Shown: one piece after another, positions 16,464 to 25,998 of the stretch
Numbering within the stretch: position 1 is the stretch's first letter
Layout of the letters: every line of letters begins with the position of its first letter
Origin: Paramicrobacterium humi
Lineage (GTDB): Bacteria; Actinomycetota; Actinomycetes; Actinomycetales; Microbacteriaceae
Direction: 5' to 3'
Assembly (NCBI RefSeq): GCF_900105715.1
Contig: NZ_FNRY01000001.1
Coordinates: forward strand, 992,001-1,056,000
Length of the DNA: 64,000 nt
Notes under the pieces: generated by a model
The model's input: the letters and a program-made list of their open reading frames with translations, nothing else
What the model was told of the DNA's origin: nothing
Databases searched by the model: none
Translations under genes and position numbers: made by a program

Positions 16464-18178
16464 CCGGCGGTCCTGTCGAGGTTGCAGCGGAAGACCTGGA
16501 ATCGAGGATGCTCGAGCTCTTCGGAGCAGACGCCGCCGACTACAACAGCGCCCACGCGAGCAACCCCGTCCCCACCGCCTACCTGACCTCCGCAATACGC
16601 ATCGTCGACAAGTCCGGCGTCGTGGACAAACTCGAAGAATGGCGAACCACGTCACGCAAATCAAAGGCGGGACGAAAGGCATACATCCCGTTCCGCGCCG
16701 TGCTCGTCCTCTTTCTCCTGCACGCTCAAATGAACCTCGGCCTGCAGTACCAGGATCTCGCCGATACGCTCCACCACCGCTTCGGCATCAAGGAGTTCAA
16801 GCTCCTCGGCATCACCGACGCTCCGGGCGACCGCACGGACTGGTACAAGCGCATCTGGGACGCATCAAACCGGATGCTCTCGCACCTCGACCCCTACCCC
16901 GTACGACGCAACAAACGGTTGGGTCCCAAGGCATACCAGAAACTGGTCGCGAAACAGAACAAACCCAAGGCCCGGAAGAGCTCCGAACTCAAGCTGCGCC
17001 GCTTGGACTGGATCTGCGAACAACTCGTCCACACCTCGATCGCGGTGCTCCCCCGCAGACAATGGGATGCCTACCAAGGGAACATCTCCATTGACGCGAC
17101 GCTCATCGAGGTCTCCGGCAAACCCAACCCGACTAGCCCCAACTACCGGCGAGGTAACGCCGACCCGACCTCGGGACGGTACCGCCGCGGCGGGAAACAC
17201 GACGGAAGAGGAAAGAAGAACGACAAAGCCGGCTACGAACTCGAACTCGCGGTCATGGTCTGGAACAAGCCCGGCGAGAAGGGGCTGTTCCCCTCCCTCG
17301 CCACCGCGGTCAGCTTCCACCGACCCGGCGAAATAATCGGTGAGGGCCTGAAACTCATCAAATCCCACAAATCCCTTGGGTTCGACCGCTTCCTCGCCCT
17401 CGCCGACCGCGCCTACAACAACTCCAAAGCCGAAAACTTCCAGATCCCAGCACGCAAGCTCGGCGTGGAATTCGTCTTCGACTACAAAGACAACAACCTC
17501 GGCCTACAAGGCCACTACGGCGATCTCATCCTCGTCGACGGCAACTGGTACATCAAGCACATGCCCCAACACCTCATTGACGCAGCCAAAGACTACGCAG
17601 ACAAGAAGATCGACAAGGCGACGTTCAAGCAGTACATCGAAAACCGTGCTCCCTACCGAGCTCTCCCCAAGGGCCGCCCCGACGCCGACGGCTTCCAACG
17701 CTTCACCCTGCCTGAACCCGGAACCTACATGGCCATCGACCGCGCAACAGGAAAGCGAATCCCCCGACCCACAGAACGAGGCAGCGTCACTCTCCCCCCA
17801 AGCCTCAAACAATCCGACGACAAAAGGGAAACCGACCCCGCCAAGCACGTCCAGAAATTCCCCTACAAAACCAAGACATGGCGGAAGCACTACGGGATGC
17901 GAAACCTCGTCGAAACCAAAAACAAAGAGAGCAAGAGAGAACGCTTCGCCTTCCTCGGCGATAAAGGCAAGCGAAGCGGACGCGGCTACACCTTCAACTA
18001 CATCGCAGCCACCGTCGCTATCGTCGCGAGCAACCTGCGAAAGATCGCCAAATTCTTCGTCAAAGCCGAGGAGAAACAAGCCGAAGAGGAAGGCACGCGA
18101 GCTCGGCGCCGCAAAGACCCCTCGGGCACTCCCCTGGCACGGCTCACAACGACGCTGCCCTTAGCCCCACCAAGCTGA
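16460..18178 (+). CDS. DDE transposase (IS1182-like)
   Basis: 572 residues from an ATG overlapping the recombinase-like stop. An RNase H-type catalytic triad can be placed: Asp212 in SIDATLIEV, Asp316 in LADRAYNN and Glu485 in MRNLVETKNKESKRERF. The N-terminal part includes the substrate-recognition region with KAYIPFRAVLVLFLLHAQMN. The C-terminus is Lys/Arg-rich. The gene is intact, so the element may still be mobile, or has moved recently. No terminal repeats were identified. The IS family is my best guess from the motif layout. Confidence 0.85.
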   Translation: MTGGPVEVAAEDLESRMLELFGADAADYNSAHASNPVPTAYLTSAIRIVDKSGVVDKLEEWRTTSRKSKAGRKAYIPFRAVLVLFLLHAQMNLGLQYQDLADTLHHRFGIKEFKLLGITDAPGDRTDWYKRIWDASNRMLSHLDPYPVRRNKRLGPKAYQKLVAKQNKPKARKSSELKLRRLDWICEQLVHTSIAVLPRRQWDAYQGNISIDATLIEVSGKPNPTSPNYRRGNADPTSGRYRRGGKHDGRGKKNDKAGYELELAVMVWNKPGEKGLFPSLATAVSFHRPGEIIGEGLKLIKSHKSLGFDRFLALADRAYNNSKAENFQIPARKLGVEFVFDYKDNNLGLQGHYGDLILVDGNWYIKHMPQHLIDAAKDYADKKIDKATFKQYIENRAPYRALPKGRPDADGFQRFTLPEPGTYMAIDRATGKRIPRPTERGSVTLPPSLKQSDDKRETDPAKHVQKFPYKTKTWRKHYGMRNLVETKNKESKRERFAFLGDKGKRSGRGYTFNYIAATVAIVASNLRKIAKFFVKAEEKQAEEEGTRARRRKDPSGTPLARLTTTLPLAPPS

Positions 18179-18407
18179 CGCACTCGAACCCACACTCGCG
18201 CGGCGACCAGCGCCGCAAAACACCCCGCATAACGAAACAATCCGGCCTGCCCAAAAAGAAGGCCGAATCGCTTTAACTGTCGAAAGAGACCCGGCCGAGC
18301 TGGCAAAAACGCGAAAAACGCTTCACCGCATAGAAAACCGCGACCAAAGGCCCCGCAAAAAGCAATAAACGAATCCGGCCGTCCGAATTAACGGATCTAG
18401 CCTCGCG

Positions 18408-18490
<83 letters not shown>

Positions 18491-18655
18491 GTGTGGACAC
18501 ACTCAGCGTGTCAACTCAGCGAGATTAGCACGAAACGACAAGCAACTCCTATTCGGTCGGCACCCCTCGAAGCCCCCGAGAACAGGCGGCGCAGGATGCC
18601 TCTCCCAGACCTTCCCACTAACATGTGCGTAGCCACCGAACCGAACGGGAGACCA

Positions 18656-19396
18656 GTGGGCATTCTGGACAACTTCGAGAGAGGTCTCGAACGAGCCGTC
18701 AACGGCGCGTTCGCGAAGACCTTTCGCGCCGGGCTCCAGCCTGTCGAGATCTCCAGTGCGCTCAAGCGCGAACTCGACACCCAGGCCGCGATCGTCACGC
18801 GCGACCGCATCCTCGTCCCGAACCGGTTCACCGTCTCCATGTCGACAGCCGACCACGAGCGCATGACGCGCATCGGCCCCGCCCTCGTCGACGAGCTCAC
18901 GAGCGTCGTGCAGAAGCACGCCAAGCAGCAGGGCTACCAGTTCGCGGGCGGCATCGACATCCGCCTCACCGCAGACGACTCCCTGAGCGACGGGATGCTG
19001 CAGGTCAGCTCGCAGAACGTGAAGGGCGACGTCAGCTGGACTCCCGTCGTCGACATCGCAGGCAAGCGGTACCCGATCCGCCAGTCCCGCACGGTCATCG
19101 GTCGCGGCAGCGACGCCGACATCACCGTCGATGACTCGGGCACGAGCCGCAAGCACGTCGAGATCCTCTGGGACGGCGAGCGCGCGCAAGTGCGCGACCT
19201 CGGCTCGACGAACGGCTCGACGCTCAACGGTAACCGCATCACGCAAGCGGCGCTGCAGCCCGACTCCGTCATCCAGATCGGTCGGACGCGCATCACCTTC
19301 CGCGTGCTGGCCCAGGCCTCCGAACCGCCCCAGTCGGGGCCGGATGCCGCCACCCGACGCCATGACATGGGCGGGTTCTGGGGGCCGGCCTCGTGA
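18656..19396 (+). CDS. fhaA: FHA-domain protein FhaA (DUF3662 + FHA)
   Basis: Phosphothreonine-binding adaptor of the PknA/PknB system; in mycobacteria it binds the flippase-like MviN and affects peptidoglycan synthesis. The start GTG at 18656 gives the standard N-terminus (GILDNFERGLERAVNGAFAK) with GGGAGA upstream; the longer frame is not coding. The N-terminal ~120 residues are the DUF3662 domain. The C-terminal ~95 residues form the FHA domain with GRGSDADI, SRKHVEI and DLGSTNGSTLNG, all phosphopeptide-binding residues present. At 246 residues it is shorter than the mycobacterial protein, lacking most of the long low-complexity linker. It overlaps fhaB by 4 bases. Confidence 0.93.
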   Translation: MGILDNFERGLERAVNGAFAKTFRAGLQPVEISSALKRELDTQAAIVTRDRILVPNRFTVSMSTADHERMTRIGPALVDELTSVVQKHAKQQGYQFAGGIDIRLTADDSLSDGMLQVSSQNVKGDVSWTPVVDIAGKRYPIRQSRTVIGRGSDADITVDDSGTSRKHVEILWDGERAQVRDLGSTNGSTLNGNRITQAALQPDSVIQIGRTRITFRVLAQASEPPQSGPDAATRRHDMGGFWGPAS

Positions 19397-19908
19397 GTGA
19401 ACTCACCCTTCTCGTCCTGCGCTTCGGATTCCTCATCCTGCTGTGGTTCTTCGTGCTCGGCGTCGTCTACGCCCTGCGCTCCGACCTGTTCGGCCAGGGC
19501 CGCAAGGTCGAGCCGAAGCAGGCGGCGGCGCAGGCTCCGCGCACGGCGCCCGCCGCGGCGCCTCCGCCGGCGGCATCCGCCCCTCGTGCCGCCCGCAGCG
19601 GCACCGCGACCGTGCACAACGCCAAGCGCATCGTGATCACCGCCGGACCGAAGACGGGCACGGAGTTCGCCCTCGGCACAGGCCCCATCACGATCGGCCG
19701 CGCCGCCGACTCGACGCTCGTGCTGCGCGACGACTACACCTCCACCCACCACGCGCGACTGCTGCTGTGGAACGACGATTGGATGCTGCAGGACCTCGAC
19801 TCGACGAACGGAACCTTCCTCGACGGCAAGCGCGTCGGCTCGCCCACCCAGGTGCGCCTCGGCGCTCCCGTCAAGGTCGGCCAGACCACGTTCGAGCTGC
19901 GGGGCTGA
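19393..19908 (+). CDS. fhaB: FHA-domain membrane protein FhaB (FipA)
   Basis: 171 residues: an N-terminal membrane anchor (LLVLRFGFLILLWFFVLGVV), an Ala/Pro-rich linker and a C-terminal FHA domain (IGRAADSTL, THHARLLLWNDDWMLQDLDS, TNGTFLDGKRV). In mycobacteria the homologue is a PknA/B substrate that links the kinases to the divisome. A GTG start overlaps fhaA, and pstP begins two bases after its stop, so the whole block is one operon. Confidence 0.93.
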   Translation: MSELTLLVLRFGFLILLWFFVLGVVYALRSDLFGQGRKVEPKQAAAQAPRTAPAAAPPPAASAPRAARSGTATVHNAKRIVITAGPKTGTEFALGTGPITIGRAADSTLVLRDDYTSTHHARLLLWNDDWMLQDLDSTNGTFLDGKRVGSPTQVRLGAPVKVGQTTFELRG

Positions 19909-19910
19909 TC

Positions 19911-21230
19911 GTGCCGATCAAGGCGAACAGCGCGGCGGCGACAGACGTCGGCAAGATCCGCTCGAACAACCAGGACTCCGGGTACGCCGGCGAGTACCTG
20001 TTCATGGTCGCCGACGGCATGGGCGGCCACGCGGGCGGTGACGTCGCCTCCGCCATCGCGGCGAAGCGCATCATGGAAGCGGATGCCAAGTACGAGTCCG
20101 TCGAGGCGGCGCAGATGGCGCTTCAGGATGCCGTCATGGCGGCGAACGACCAGCTGAGCGAGGCCGTCGTCGAGCACCCTGAGCTCACGGGAATGGGCAC
20201 GACCGTCGACGCGCTCATGGTCGTCGGCGACGAGGTCGCGATCGCGCACATCGGCGACTCCCGCATCTACCTCTACCGCGACGGCGAGCTCACGCAGATC
20301 ACGACGGACCACACGTTCGTGCAGCGCCTCGTCGACTCGGGACGCATCACCGCCGCGGAGGCGCGCATGCACCCGCGGCGCTCGGTGCTCATGCGCGTGC
20401 TCGGCGACGTCGACACCTCGCCCGAGCTCGACGTGTTCGCCATGACGATCCACGACGGCGACCGCTGGATCATCTGCTCCGACGGCCTCAGCGACTACGT
20501 CGACGACCGCGACACCCTGCAGATCGTCTCGGCCGGGCAGAACGCGCAGAAGACCGCCGACCGGCTCGTCAAGAAGACGCTCGACAACGGCGCCCCCGAC
20601 AACGTCACGGTCGTGGTGCTCGACATCGGCGCGAAGAGCTCCAAGTCGGAGCCCGTCATCGTCGGCTCGGTCTCGCAGCCGCTCGCGTTCGAGGTGCGTC
20701 CCTCGCGCCGCACGGGTCTCATTCCCGCGCTCCGGCTGCACACGGGCCGCGTCGCGCCGCTCGACCCGTCGCACTTCGAGCCCGCCGCCGACGACTACCT
20801 CGAGGAGCTCATCGAAGAAGACGCGCGCCGCGCGCGCCGCCGCCGGCTCACGTGGGCGCTCGGCATCTTCGTCGTCGTGCTCGCCCTCGTTCTCGGCCTG
20901 CTCGGCGCCTACTCGTGGACGCAGACGCGCTACTACGTCGGCGCCGACGACGACTCCGTCGTGATCTTCCAGGGCATCCAGCAGTCCGTCGGCCCGTTCT
21001 CGCTCTCGCACGAGTACCAGGACACCGGCATCCCGCTCGACGGCCTCTCGTTCTACGACCGGCAGGAGGTCGAGCGCACGATCAGCGCGTCGAGCCTCGG
21101 CGACGCGCGCCAGATCGTGTCCCGACTGCGCGTCGACGACGGGTCGGATGCCGGTACGCCGGCGCCCGGCGAGACGCAGACCCCTGCCCCCACTCCGACC
21201 GGGACCCCGACCGCGGGAGGTGAGGGATGA
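19911..21230 (+). CDS. pstP: PP2C-family Ser/Thr phosphatase PstP
   Basis: Membrane phosphatase that reverses PknA/PknB phosphorylation. The coding start is GTG 19911, where PP2C homology begins (SAAATDVGKIRSNNQDSG); the much longer frame upstream overlaps fhaB and is spurious. PP2C motifs are VADGMGGHAGGDVAS, GTTVDALMV, HIGDSRIYLYRDG, ICSDGLSDYV and DNVTVVVLD. The metal-binding motif 1 reads NNQD, where most family members have NED. A basic juxtamembrane stretch and one membrane helix (WALGIFVVVLALVLGLLGAY) follow, then a ~100-residue extracellular part ending in a Pro/Thr tail. It overlaps rodA by 4 bases. Confidence 0.94.
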   Translation: MPIKANSAAATDVGKIRSNNQDSGYAGEYLFMVADGMGGHAGGDVASAIAAKRIMEADAKYESVEAAQMALQDAVMAANDQLSEAVVEHPELTGMGTTVDALMVVGDEVAIAHIGDSRIYLYRDGELTQITTDHTFVQRLVDSGRITAAEARMHPRRSVLMRVLGDVDTSPELDVFAMTIHDGDRWIICSDGLSDYVDDRDTLQIVSAGQNAQKTADRLVKKTLDNGAPDNVTVVVLDIGAKSSKSEPVIVGSVSQPLAFEVRPSRRTGLIPALRLHTGRVAPLDPSHFEPAADDYLEELIEEDARRARRRRLTWALGIFVVVLALVLGLLGAYSWTQTRYYVGADDDSVVIFQGIQQSVGPFSLSHEYQDTGIPLDGLSFYDRQEVERTISASSLGDARQIVSRLRVDDGSDAGTPAPGETQTPAPTPTGTPTAGGEG

Positions 21231-22630
21231 GCGCCGCGACCTCGAACGACGCCGTGACCGCCGACACCGCGGTCATCCGCCTCATGCGCAAGCTGCACGT
21301 GCCGCAGAAGCTGCGCAACCGCGAGCTGACGATGCTCGCGTTCGCGTGCGTGGTCAACACCGTCGCGATCATGCTCGTGCAGCTCGGCGCCCTCGGCGAG
21401 CTCGACTTCAGCCTCATCTACTTCGGTGCGGCGCTCTCGGCGCTCGTCTTCGGCCTGCACATCTGCCTGCGCTACGCCGCCGTGCAGGCGGATCCGCTCC
21501 TGCTGCCGATCGCGACCGTGCTCAACGGACTCGGCATCGCGGAGATCTACCGCATCGACATCGCACGCGGCGATTTCGGCTGGGACGCGGCATCCACCCG
21601 ACAGATCGCCTGGAGCGCGATCGCCATCATCGCCGCGATCATCGTCGTGCTGTGGCTGCGCAACCACCGGGTGCTGTTCCGCTACACCTACCTGTTCGGC
21701 CTCACGGCGTTCGTCCTGCTGCTGCTCCCCCTCGTGCCCGGACTCGGGCGCAGCGTCAATGGGGCGAAGGTGTGGATCGGGCTCGGCGACGTCATGTCGT
21801 TCCAGCCCGGTGAAGTCGCGAAGATCGCCCTCGCCGTCTTCTTCGCCGGCTACCTCGTGCGAACGCGCGACAGTCTCTCGATGGTCGGCACGAAGGTTCT
21901 CGGAGTGCGCTTCCCGCGACTGCGCGACCTCGGTCCCATCCTCGTCGTGTGGGTGTTCGCGATGCTCATCATCGTGTTCGAGCGCGACATGGGAACCGCT
22001 CTGCTGTACTTCGGCATGTTCACGGTCATGCTCTACGTCGCGACGGGGCGGCTCAGCTGGATCCTCATCGGCGGCGGCCTGTTCGCCGTCGGCGCCGCCG
22101 TCGCGAGCCAGTACCTCACGTACGTGCACAACCGCTTCAACAACTGGATCAACGCGTTCGACCCGAGCGTGTACGACGCGAAGGTCGGCGGCAGCTACCA
22201 GCTCGTGCAGGGGATCTTCGGTCTCGCGCACGGCGGGCTCATCGGCACCGGGCTCGGCCAGGGGCGCCCGAACCTCACGCCCGTCGCCGAGAGCGACTAC
22301 ATCATCGCGAGCCTCGGCGAGGAGCTCGGCCTCGCGGGGCTGTTCGCGATTCTCGTGCTGTACCTCGTTCTCGTCTCGCGCGGCTTCCGCATCGGCTTCG
22401 TCGGCCAAGACGACTTCGGCAAGCTCCTCGCGCTCGGCCTCGCGTTCACGATCGCCCTGCAGGTGTTCATCATGGTCGGCGGCGTCACCCGGCTCATCCC
22501 GCTGACGGGCCTCACGACGCCGTTCCTCGCGGCGGGCGGCTCCTCCCTCGTGGCGAACTGGATGATCGTCGCGCTTCTGCTGCGCGTGAGCGACAGCGTA
22601 AGGCGCCAGCCGGCGGGGGTGAGCGCGTGA
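21227..22630 (+). CDS. rodA: SEDS-family peptidoglycan glycosyltransferase (RodA/FtsW)
   Basis: Polytopic membrane enzyme that polymerises lipid II glycan, working with the class B PBP encoded next. 467 residues, about ten helices. SEDS signatures include KVWIGLGDVMSFQPGEVAKI, DMGTALLYFGMF, the loop with conserved Asp (FNNWINAFDPSV), and GLIGTGLGQGRPNLTPVAES near the end. The gene order pstP-rodA-pbpA-pknA-pknB is the canonical actinobacterial block, so this is the RodA-type copy rather than the FtsW of the dcw cluster. Stop and start overlap with pbpA (GTGA). Confidence 0.95.
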   Translation: MSAATSNDAVTADTAVIRLMRKLHVPQKLRNRELTMLAFACVVNTVAIMLVQLGALGELDFSLIYFGAALSALVFGLHICLRYAAVQADPLLLPIATVLNGLGIAEIYRIDIARGDFGWDAASTRQIAWSAIAIIAAIIVVLWLRNHRVLFRYTYLFGLTAFVLLLLPLVPGLGRSVNGAKVWIGLGDVMSFQPGEVAKIALAVFFAGYLVRTRDSLSMVGTKVLGVRFPRLRDLGPILVVWVFAMLIIVFERDMGTALLYFGMFTVMLYVATGRLSWILIGGGLFAVGAAVASQYLTYVHNRFNNWINAFDPSVYDAKVGGSYQLVQGIFGLAHGGLIGTGLGQGRPNLTPVAESDYIIASLGEELGLAGLFAILVLYLVLVSRGFRIGFVGQDDFGKLLALGLAFTIALQVFIMVGGVTRLIPLTGLTTPFLAAGGSSLVANWMIVALLLRVSDSVRRQPAGVSA

Positions 22631-24087
22631 ACAAGGAATTCAAGCGCATCAGCATCGTCGTGCTCGCGATGTTCCTCGCCCTGTTCGGGTCGACGACGGT
22701 GATCCAGGTGTTCCAGGCCGACACGCTCGCGCAGGACTCCCGCAACACGCGCACCCTGTACGACAGCTACCAGACGCAGCGCGGCGCGATCCTCGCCGGC
22801 GACACCGTGCTCGCGCAGTCCACGCCGACGGGCGACCGCTACGTCTACCAGCGCGAGTACCCGGAGGGCGAGATGTACTCCGCCGTCACCGGCTACTTCA
22901 ATCCAACCCAAGGCTCGAGCGGGCTCGAGCAGACGATGAACGCGTACCTGTCGGGGACCTCGAACTCGCAGTTCCTCGACATGCTCAATCAGATCATCGC
23001 CGGTCAGGACCCGAAGGGCGCCGCCGTCGAGGTGACGATCGATCCGGCCGTGCAGAAGGCGGCGTGGGACGCGATGCAGGGCTACCAGGGCGGAATCGTC
23101 GCCATCGAGCCGGCGACCGGTCGCATCCTCGCCATGGTCACCACGCCGACGTACGACCCGAACACCCTGGCAGGCCACGACTCGCAGAAGGTCATCGACG
23201 CGTACAAGGCGCTCAACGACGACCCCGCGAACCCGCTCTTCAACCGCGCCATCGCCGGAAGCCAGAACCCGCCCGGGTCGACCTTCAAGCTCGTCGTCGC
23301 CTCAGCGGCGTACGCCTCGGGCGACTACACGCCCGATTCGAAGCTGCCGAACCCGCAGTCGTACACGCTGCCGGGAACCTCGACGAAGGTGTACAACTCG
23401 GGCCGCGGCACGTGCGGCAGCGGCGACGAGGTCTCGATCTCCGACGCGATCCGGCTCAGCTGCAACATCCCGATGGCCGAACTCGGCGTCAAGCTCGGCG
23501 ATGACGCTATCCGCGAGGCCGCCGAGGCATACGGCTTCAACGACGCCGACCTGACGATTCCGCTGCAGTGCGGCACGAGCACCTTCCCGACCGGTGACCT
23601 CGGCGACGACGAGACGGCGCTGAGCTCCTTCGGTCAGGCGAGCGTGAAGGCGACGCCGCTGCAGATGGCGATGGTGTCGGCCGGCATCGCGAACGAGGGC
23701 ACGGTCATGAAGCCGAATCTGGTCGACCGGGTCACGGGACGCAACCTCGAAGTGCTGCAGAGCTTCACTCCCGAGGTGTACAAGGAGGCGGTCTCCCCCG
23801 ACGTCGCCTCCGACGTCGCCGGATCCATGGTCCTCAGTGTCCGGAGCGGGGCCGCGAGTAATGCCACAATAGACGGAGTCAGTGTGGCGGGGAAGACGGG
23901 CACAGCCGAGAACGGACCCGACGAGCCATACTCCCTGTGGTTCACCGGCTTCGCCCCCGCGGACAACCCCCAGGTCGCAGTAGCAGTCGTAATCGAAGAT
24001 GGTGGCGGAAAGGGCCAGTCCGGCAGCGGCAACCAGATCGCCGCGCCGGTCGCCAAGAAGGTGATTGAGGCGGTGCTGAACGAATGA
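22627..24087 (+). CDS. pbpA: Class B penicillin-binding protein PbpA
   Basis: Transpeptidase partner of RodA. Start GTG 22627 overlaps the rodA stop and begins a short cytoplasmic part and membrane anchor (ISIVVLAMFLALFGSTTVIQ); the upstream extension of the frame lies within rodA. The transpeptidase domain shows all three active-site motifs: SxxK as PPGSTFKL, SxN as RLSCNIPM and KTG as AGKTGTAE. At 486 residues it has the length of mycobacterial PbpA. Its stop overlaps the start of pknA. Confidence 0.95.
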   Translation: MNKEFKRISIVVLAMFLALFGSTTVIQVFQADTLAQDSRNTRTLYDSYQTQRGAILAGDTVLAQSTPTGDRYVYQREYPEGEMYSAVTGYFNPTQGSSGLEQTMNAYLSGTSNSQFLDMLNQIIAGQDPKGAAVEVTIDPAVQKAAWDAMQGYQGGIVAIEPATGRILAMVTTPTYDPNTLAGHDSQKVIDAYKALNDDPANPLFNRAIAGSQNPPGSTFKLVVASAAYASGDYTPDSKLPNPQSYTLPGTSTKVYNSGRGTCGSGDEVSISDAIRLSCNIPMAELGVKLGDDAIREAAEAYGFNDADLTIPLQCGTSTFPTGDLGDDETALSSFGQASVKATPLQMAMVSAGIANEGTVMKPNLVDRVTGRNLEVLQSFTPEVYKEAVSPDVASDVAGSMVLSVRSGAASNATIDGVSVAGKTGTAENGPDEPYSLWFTGFAPADNPQVAVAVVIEDGGGKGQSGSGNQIAAPVAKKVIEAVLNE

Positions 24088-25874
24088 GACCCATGGCAGG
24101 GGTGACCTTCGGCGGACGATACGAGCTTGAGTCTCGCATCGCCATCGGCGGTATGGGCGAGGTCTGGAAGGCCACCGACAACGTCATCGGCCGCACCGTC
24201 GCGATCAAGATCCTCAAAGACGAGTACATGGGCGATCCCGGCTTCCTCGAGCGCTTCCGTGCGGAGGCCCGGCACGCGGCACTGGTCAACCACGAGGGAA
24301 TCGCGAACGTCTTCGACTACGGCGAGGAGAACGGCTCCGCGTTCCTCGTCATGGAACTCGTTCCCGGCGAGGCCCTGTCCTCGACACTCGAGCGGGAGCA
24401 CGTGCTCTCCACCGACGCGACGCTCGACATCGTCGCGCAGACCGCGGGAGCGCTGCAGGCCGCGCACGCCGCCGGGCTCGTGCACCGCGACATCAAGCCC
24501 GGAAACCTGCTCATCACGCCCGACCGCCGCGTGAAGATCACCGACTTCGGCATCGCGCGCATCGCCGACCAGGTTCCGCTCACCGCGACCGGGCAGGTCA
24601 TGGGCACCGTGCAGTACCTGTCGCCCGAGCAGGCCTCCGGCCACCCGGCTTCTCCCGCGACCGACATCTATTCGCTCGGCATCGTCGCCTACGAGTGCCT
24701 CGCGGGCAAGCGCCCGTTCACGGGCGAGTCGCAAGTCGCGATCGCGATGGCGCAGATCAACGAGGCTCCTCCGGAGCTGCCCGCGACCGTCGCCGAACCC
24801 GTGCGCAACCTCGTCTTCTCGATGATCGCGAAGAACCCCGACGACCGACCGGCCTCCGCGGCCCACGTCGTGCGGGCCGCGAACGCCTTGCGCCGAGGAG
24901 ACATCGCCGCCGCGACCGCCGCGGTTCCCGCGGTCTCGGAGGGCACGGGCGGCACGAGCATCGTGCCGAGCGGGAACGACCAGGCGACACAGCTGCTGTC
25001 GGAGCACACGGACACCGGCACCGCGGCACTGCCCGTCGCGGGCGCCGAGGGCGACGAGGAGACGGGCAAGAAGAAGCGCAGCCCGTGGACGTGGCCGCTC
25101 ATCGTGCTGATCGCAGTGCTCATCCTCGTGCTCGGCGGCACGATTCTCGCGCTCGTCAACCAGGACAACACGGGCGACACTCCCGCGACCAACACGGCGA
25201 CGCGCTCGTCGACGCCGCCCAAGACGCCGTCGCAAGAGCCGACGCCGGAGGACACCCGGGTCGACATCGTCGAGAGCGACTACGTCGGGCGCCCCTACGA
25301 CGACGTCGCCGCGGAACTCCAAACGCTCGGCCTGAAGGTGGAGAAGAAGGTCGGCGCGACGGCGACCTCGGGCGAGCAGGTCGACAAGGTCACCGACGTG
25401 AGCCCGTACGGCAAGGTCGACCCCGGCACGACGATCACGCTCACGGTGTACGGTCCGCTCGCGACGCCGAACGCGCCGTCGAACGCGCCGAGCGTCAACA
25501 ACTGCACGGGCGGCGGCTGCCAGTTCGCGGCCAGCGAGTCGAACAAGACCGTGAGCGTCACGTGGGACGCGTACTCGAACTGCCCGACGGGCACGAGCGT
25601 CACGGGCTACCGCCTGCACATCAACGGCGGCTCGGCCAAGTCGACGGACATCGACCCGGGCGGGAACCAGAACGTTCCCGTGACGATCGATGACGGGGCG
25701 AACCAGCTCACCGTCTCGTGGAGCGTCTTCTGCGGGGAGGCCGAGTCGGCCCAATCACCCAACACCATCACGACAGTGACCTGGGACGACAGCTCGTCGA
25801 CCCCCGCACCGGGCGACGAGGGCACTTCTCAGGGACTGCCGGGCGCCGTCGGCGTGCTTCCGAGCCGCCGCTGA
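24084..25874 (+). CDS. pknA: Ser/Thr protein kinase PknA with extended ectodomain
   Basis: Transmembrane eukaryotic-type kinase that controls growth and division. The kinase domain occupies residues ~5-270: glycine loop IAIGGMGEV, catalytic VHRDIKPGN, DFG as TDFGIAR, and the P+1 loop GTVQYLSPEQ. A juxtamembrane linker precedes one membrane helix at ~332-356. The outside holds a PASTA-like repeat (~393-459: YVGRPYDDVAAELQTLGLKV) and then a ~100-residue beta-rich domain with four cysteines and the pattern VSVTWDAYSNCPTG, resembling fibronectin III. Mycobacterial PknA has no PASTA, so this ectodomain is larger than in the best-known homologue. PknA is inferred from position directly after pbpA. 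Confidence 0.9.
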   Translation: MRPMAGVTFGGRYELESRIAIGGMGEVWKATDNVIGRTVAIKILKDEYMGDPGFLERFRAEARHAALVNHEGIANVFDYGEENGSAFLVMELVPGEALSSTLEREHVLSTDATLDIVAQTAGALQAAHAAGLVHRDIKPGNLLITPDRRVKITDFGIARIADQVPLTATGQVMGTVQYLSPEQASGHPASPATDIYSLGIVAYECLAGKRPFTGESQVAIAMAQINEAPPELPATVAEPVRNLVFSMIAKNPDDRPASAAHVVRAANALRRGDIAAATAAVPAVSEGTGGTSIVPSGNDQATQLLSEHTDTGTAALPVAGAEGDEETGKKKRSPWTWPLIVLIAVLILVLGGTILALVNQDNTGDTPATNTATRSSTPPKTPSQEPTPEDTRVDIVESDYVGRPYDDVAAELQTLGLKVEKKVGATATSGEQVDKVTDVSPYGKVDPGTTITLTVYGPLATPNAPSNAPSVNNCTGGGCQFAASESNKTVSVTWDAYSNCPTGTSVTGYRLHINGGSAKSTDIDPGGNQNVPVTIDDGANQLTVSWSVFCGEAESAQSPNTITTVTWDDSSSTPAPGDEGTSQGLPGAVGVLPSRR

Positions 25875-25998
25875 GCCGAACGGGCGAGCCGTTTCCGCGA
25901 GCGGGCGGCCTAGGCAACCTGCCAGCAAGCGGCGGCTAAGCTATACGCGTTCGAAGCCCCGCAACTGAAGGGGTCCCGACCGATTCGGAGTTCATGGG

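Larger units (their letters stand above)
15180..18178. mobile_element. HTH / recombinase-like / DDE transposase mobile unit
   Basis: A compact three-gene unit: a divergent small HTH gene, then a recombinase-like and a transposase gene joined by an ATGA overlap. Its right end lies ~230 bases from the 3' end of tRNA-Leu, and that gap is A-rich and gene-free. Boundaries are only those of the genes; inverted repeats and target duplications were not found. Confidence 0.6.

Noticed and set aside
23634-25754. 706-codon minus-strand frame opposite pbpA/pknA
   Set aside because: Antisense shadow of two genes with intact catalytic motifs; the translation is Arg/Asp/Val-rich and lacks any domain.
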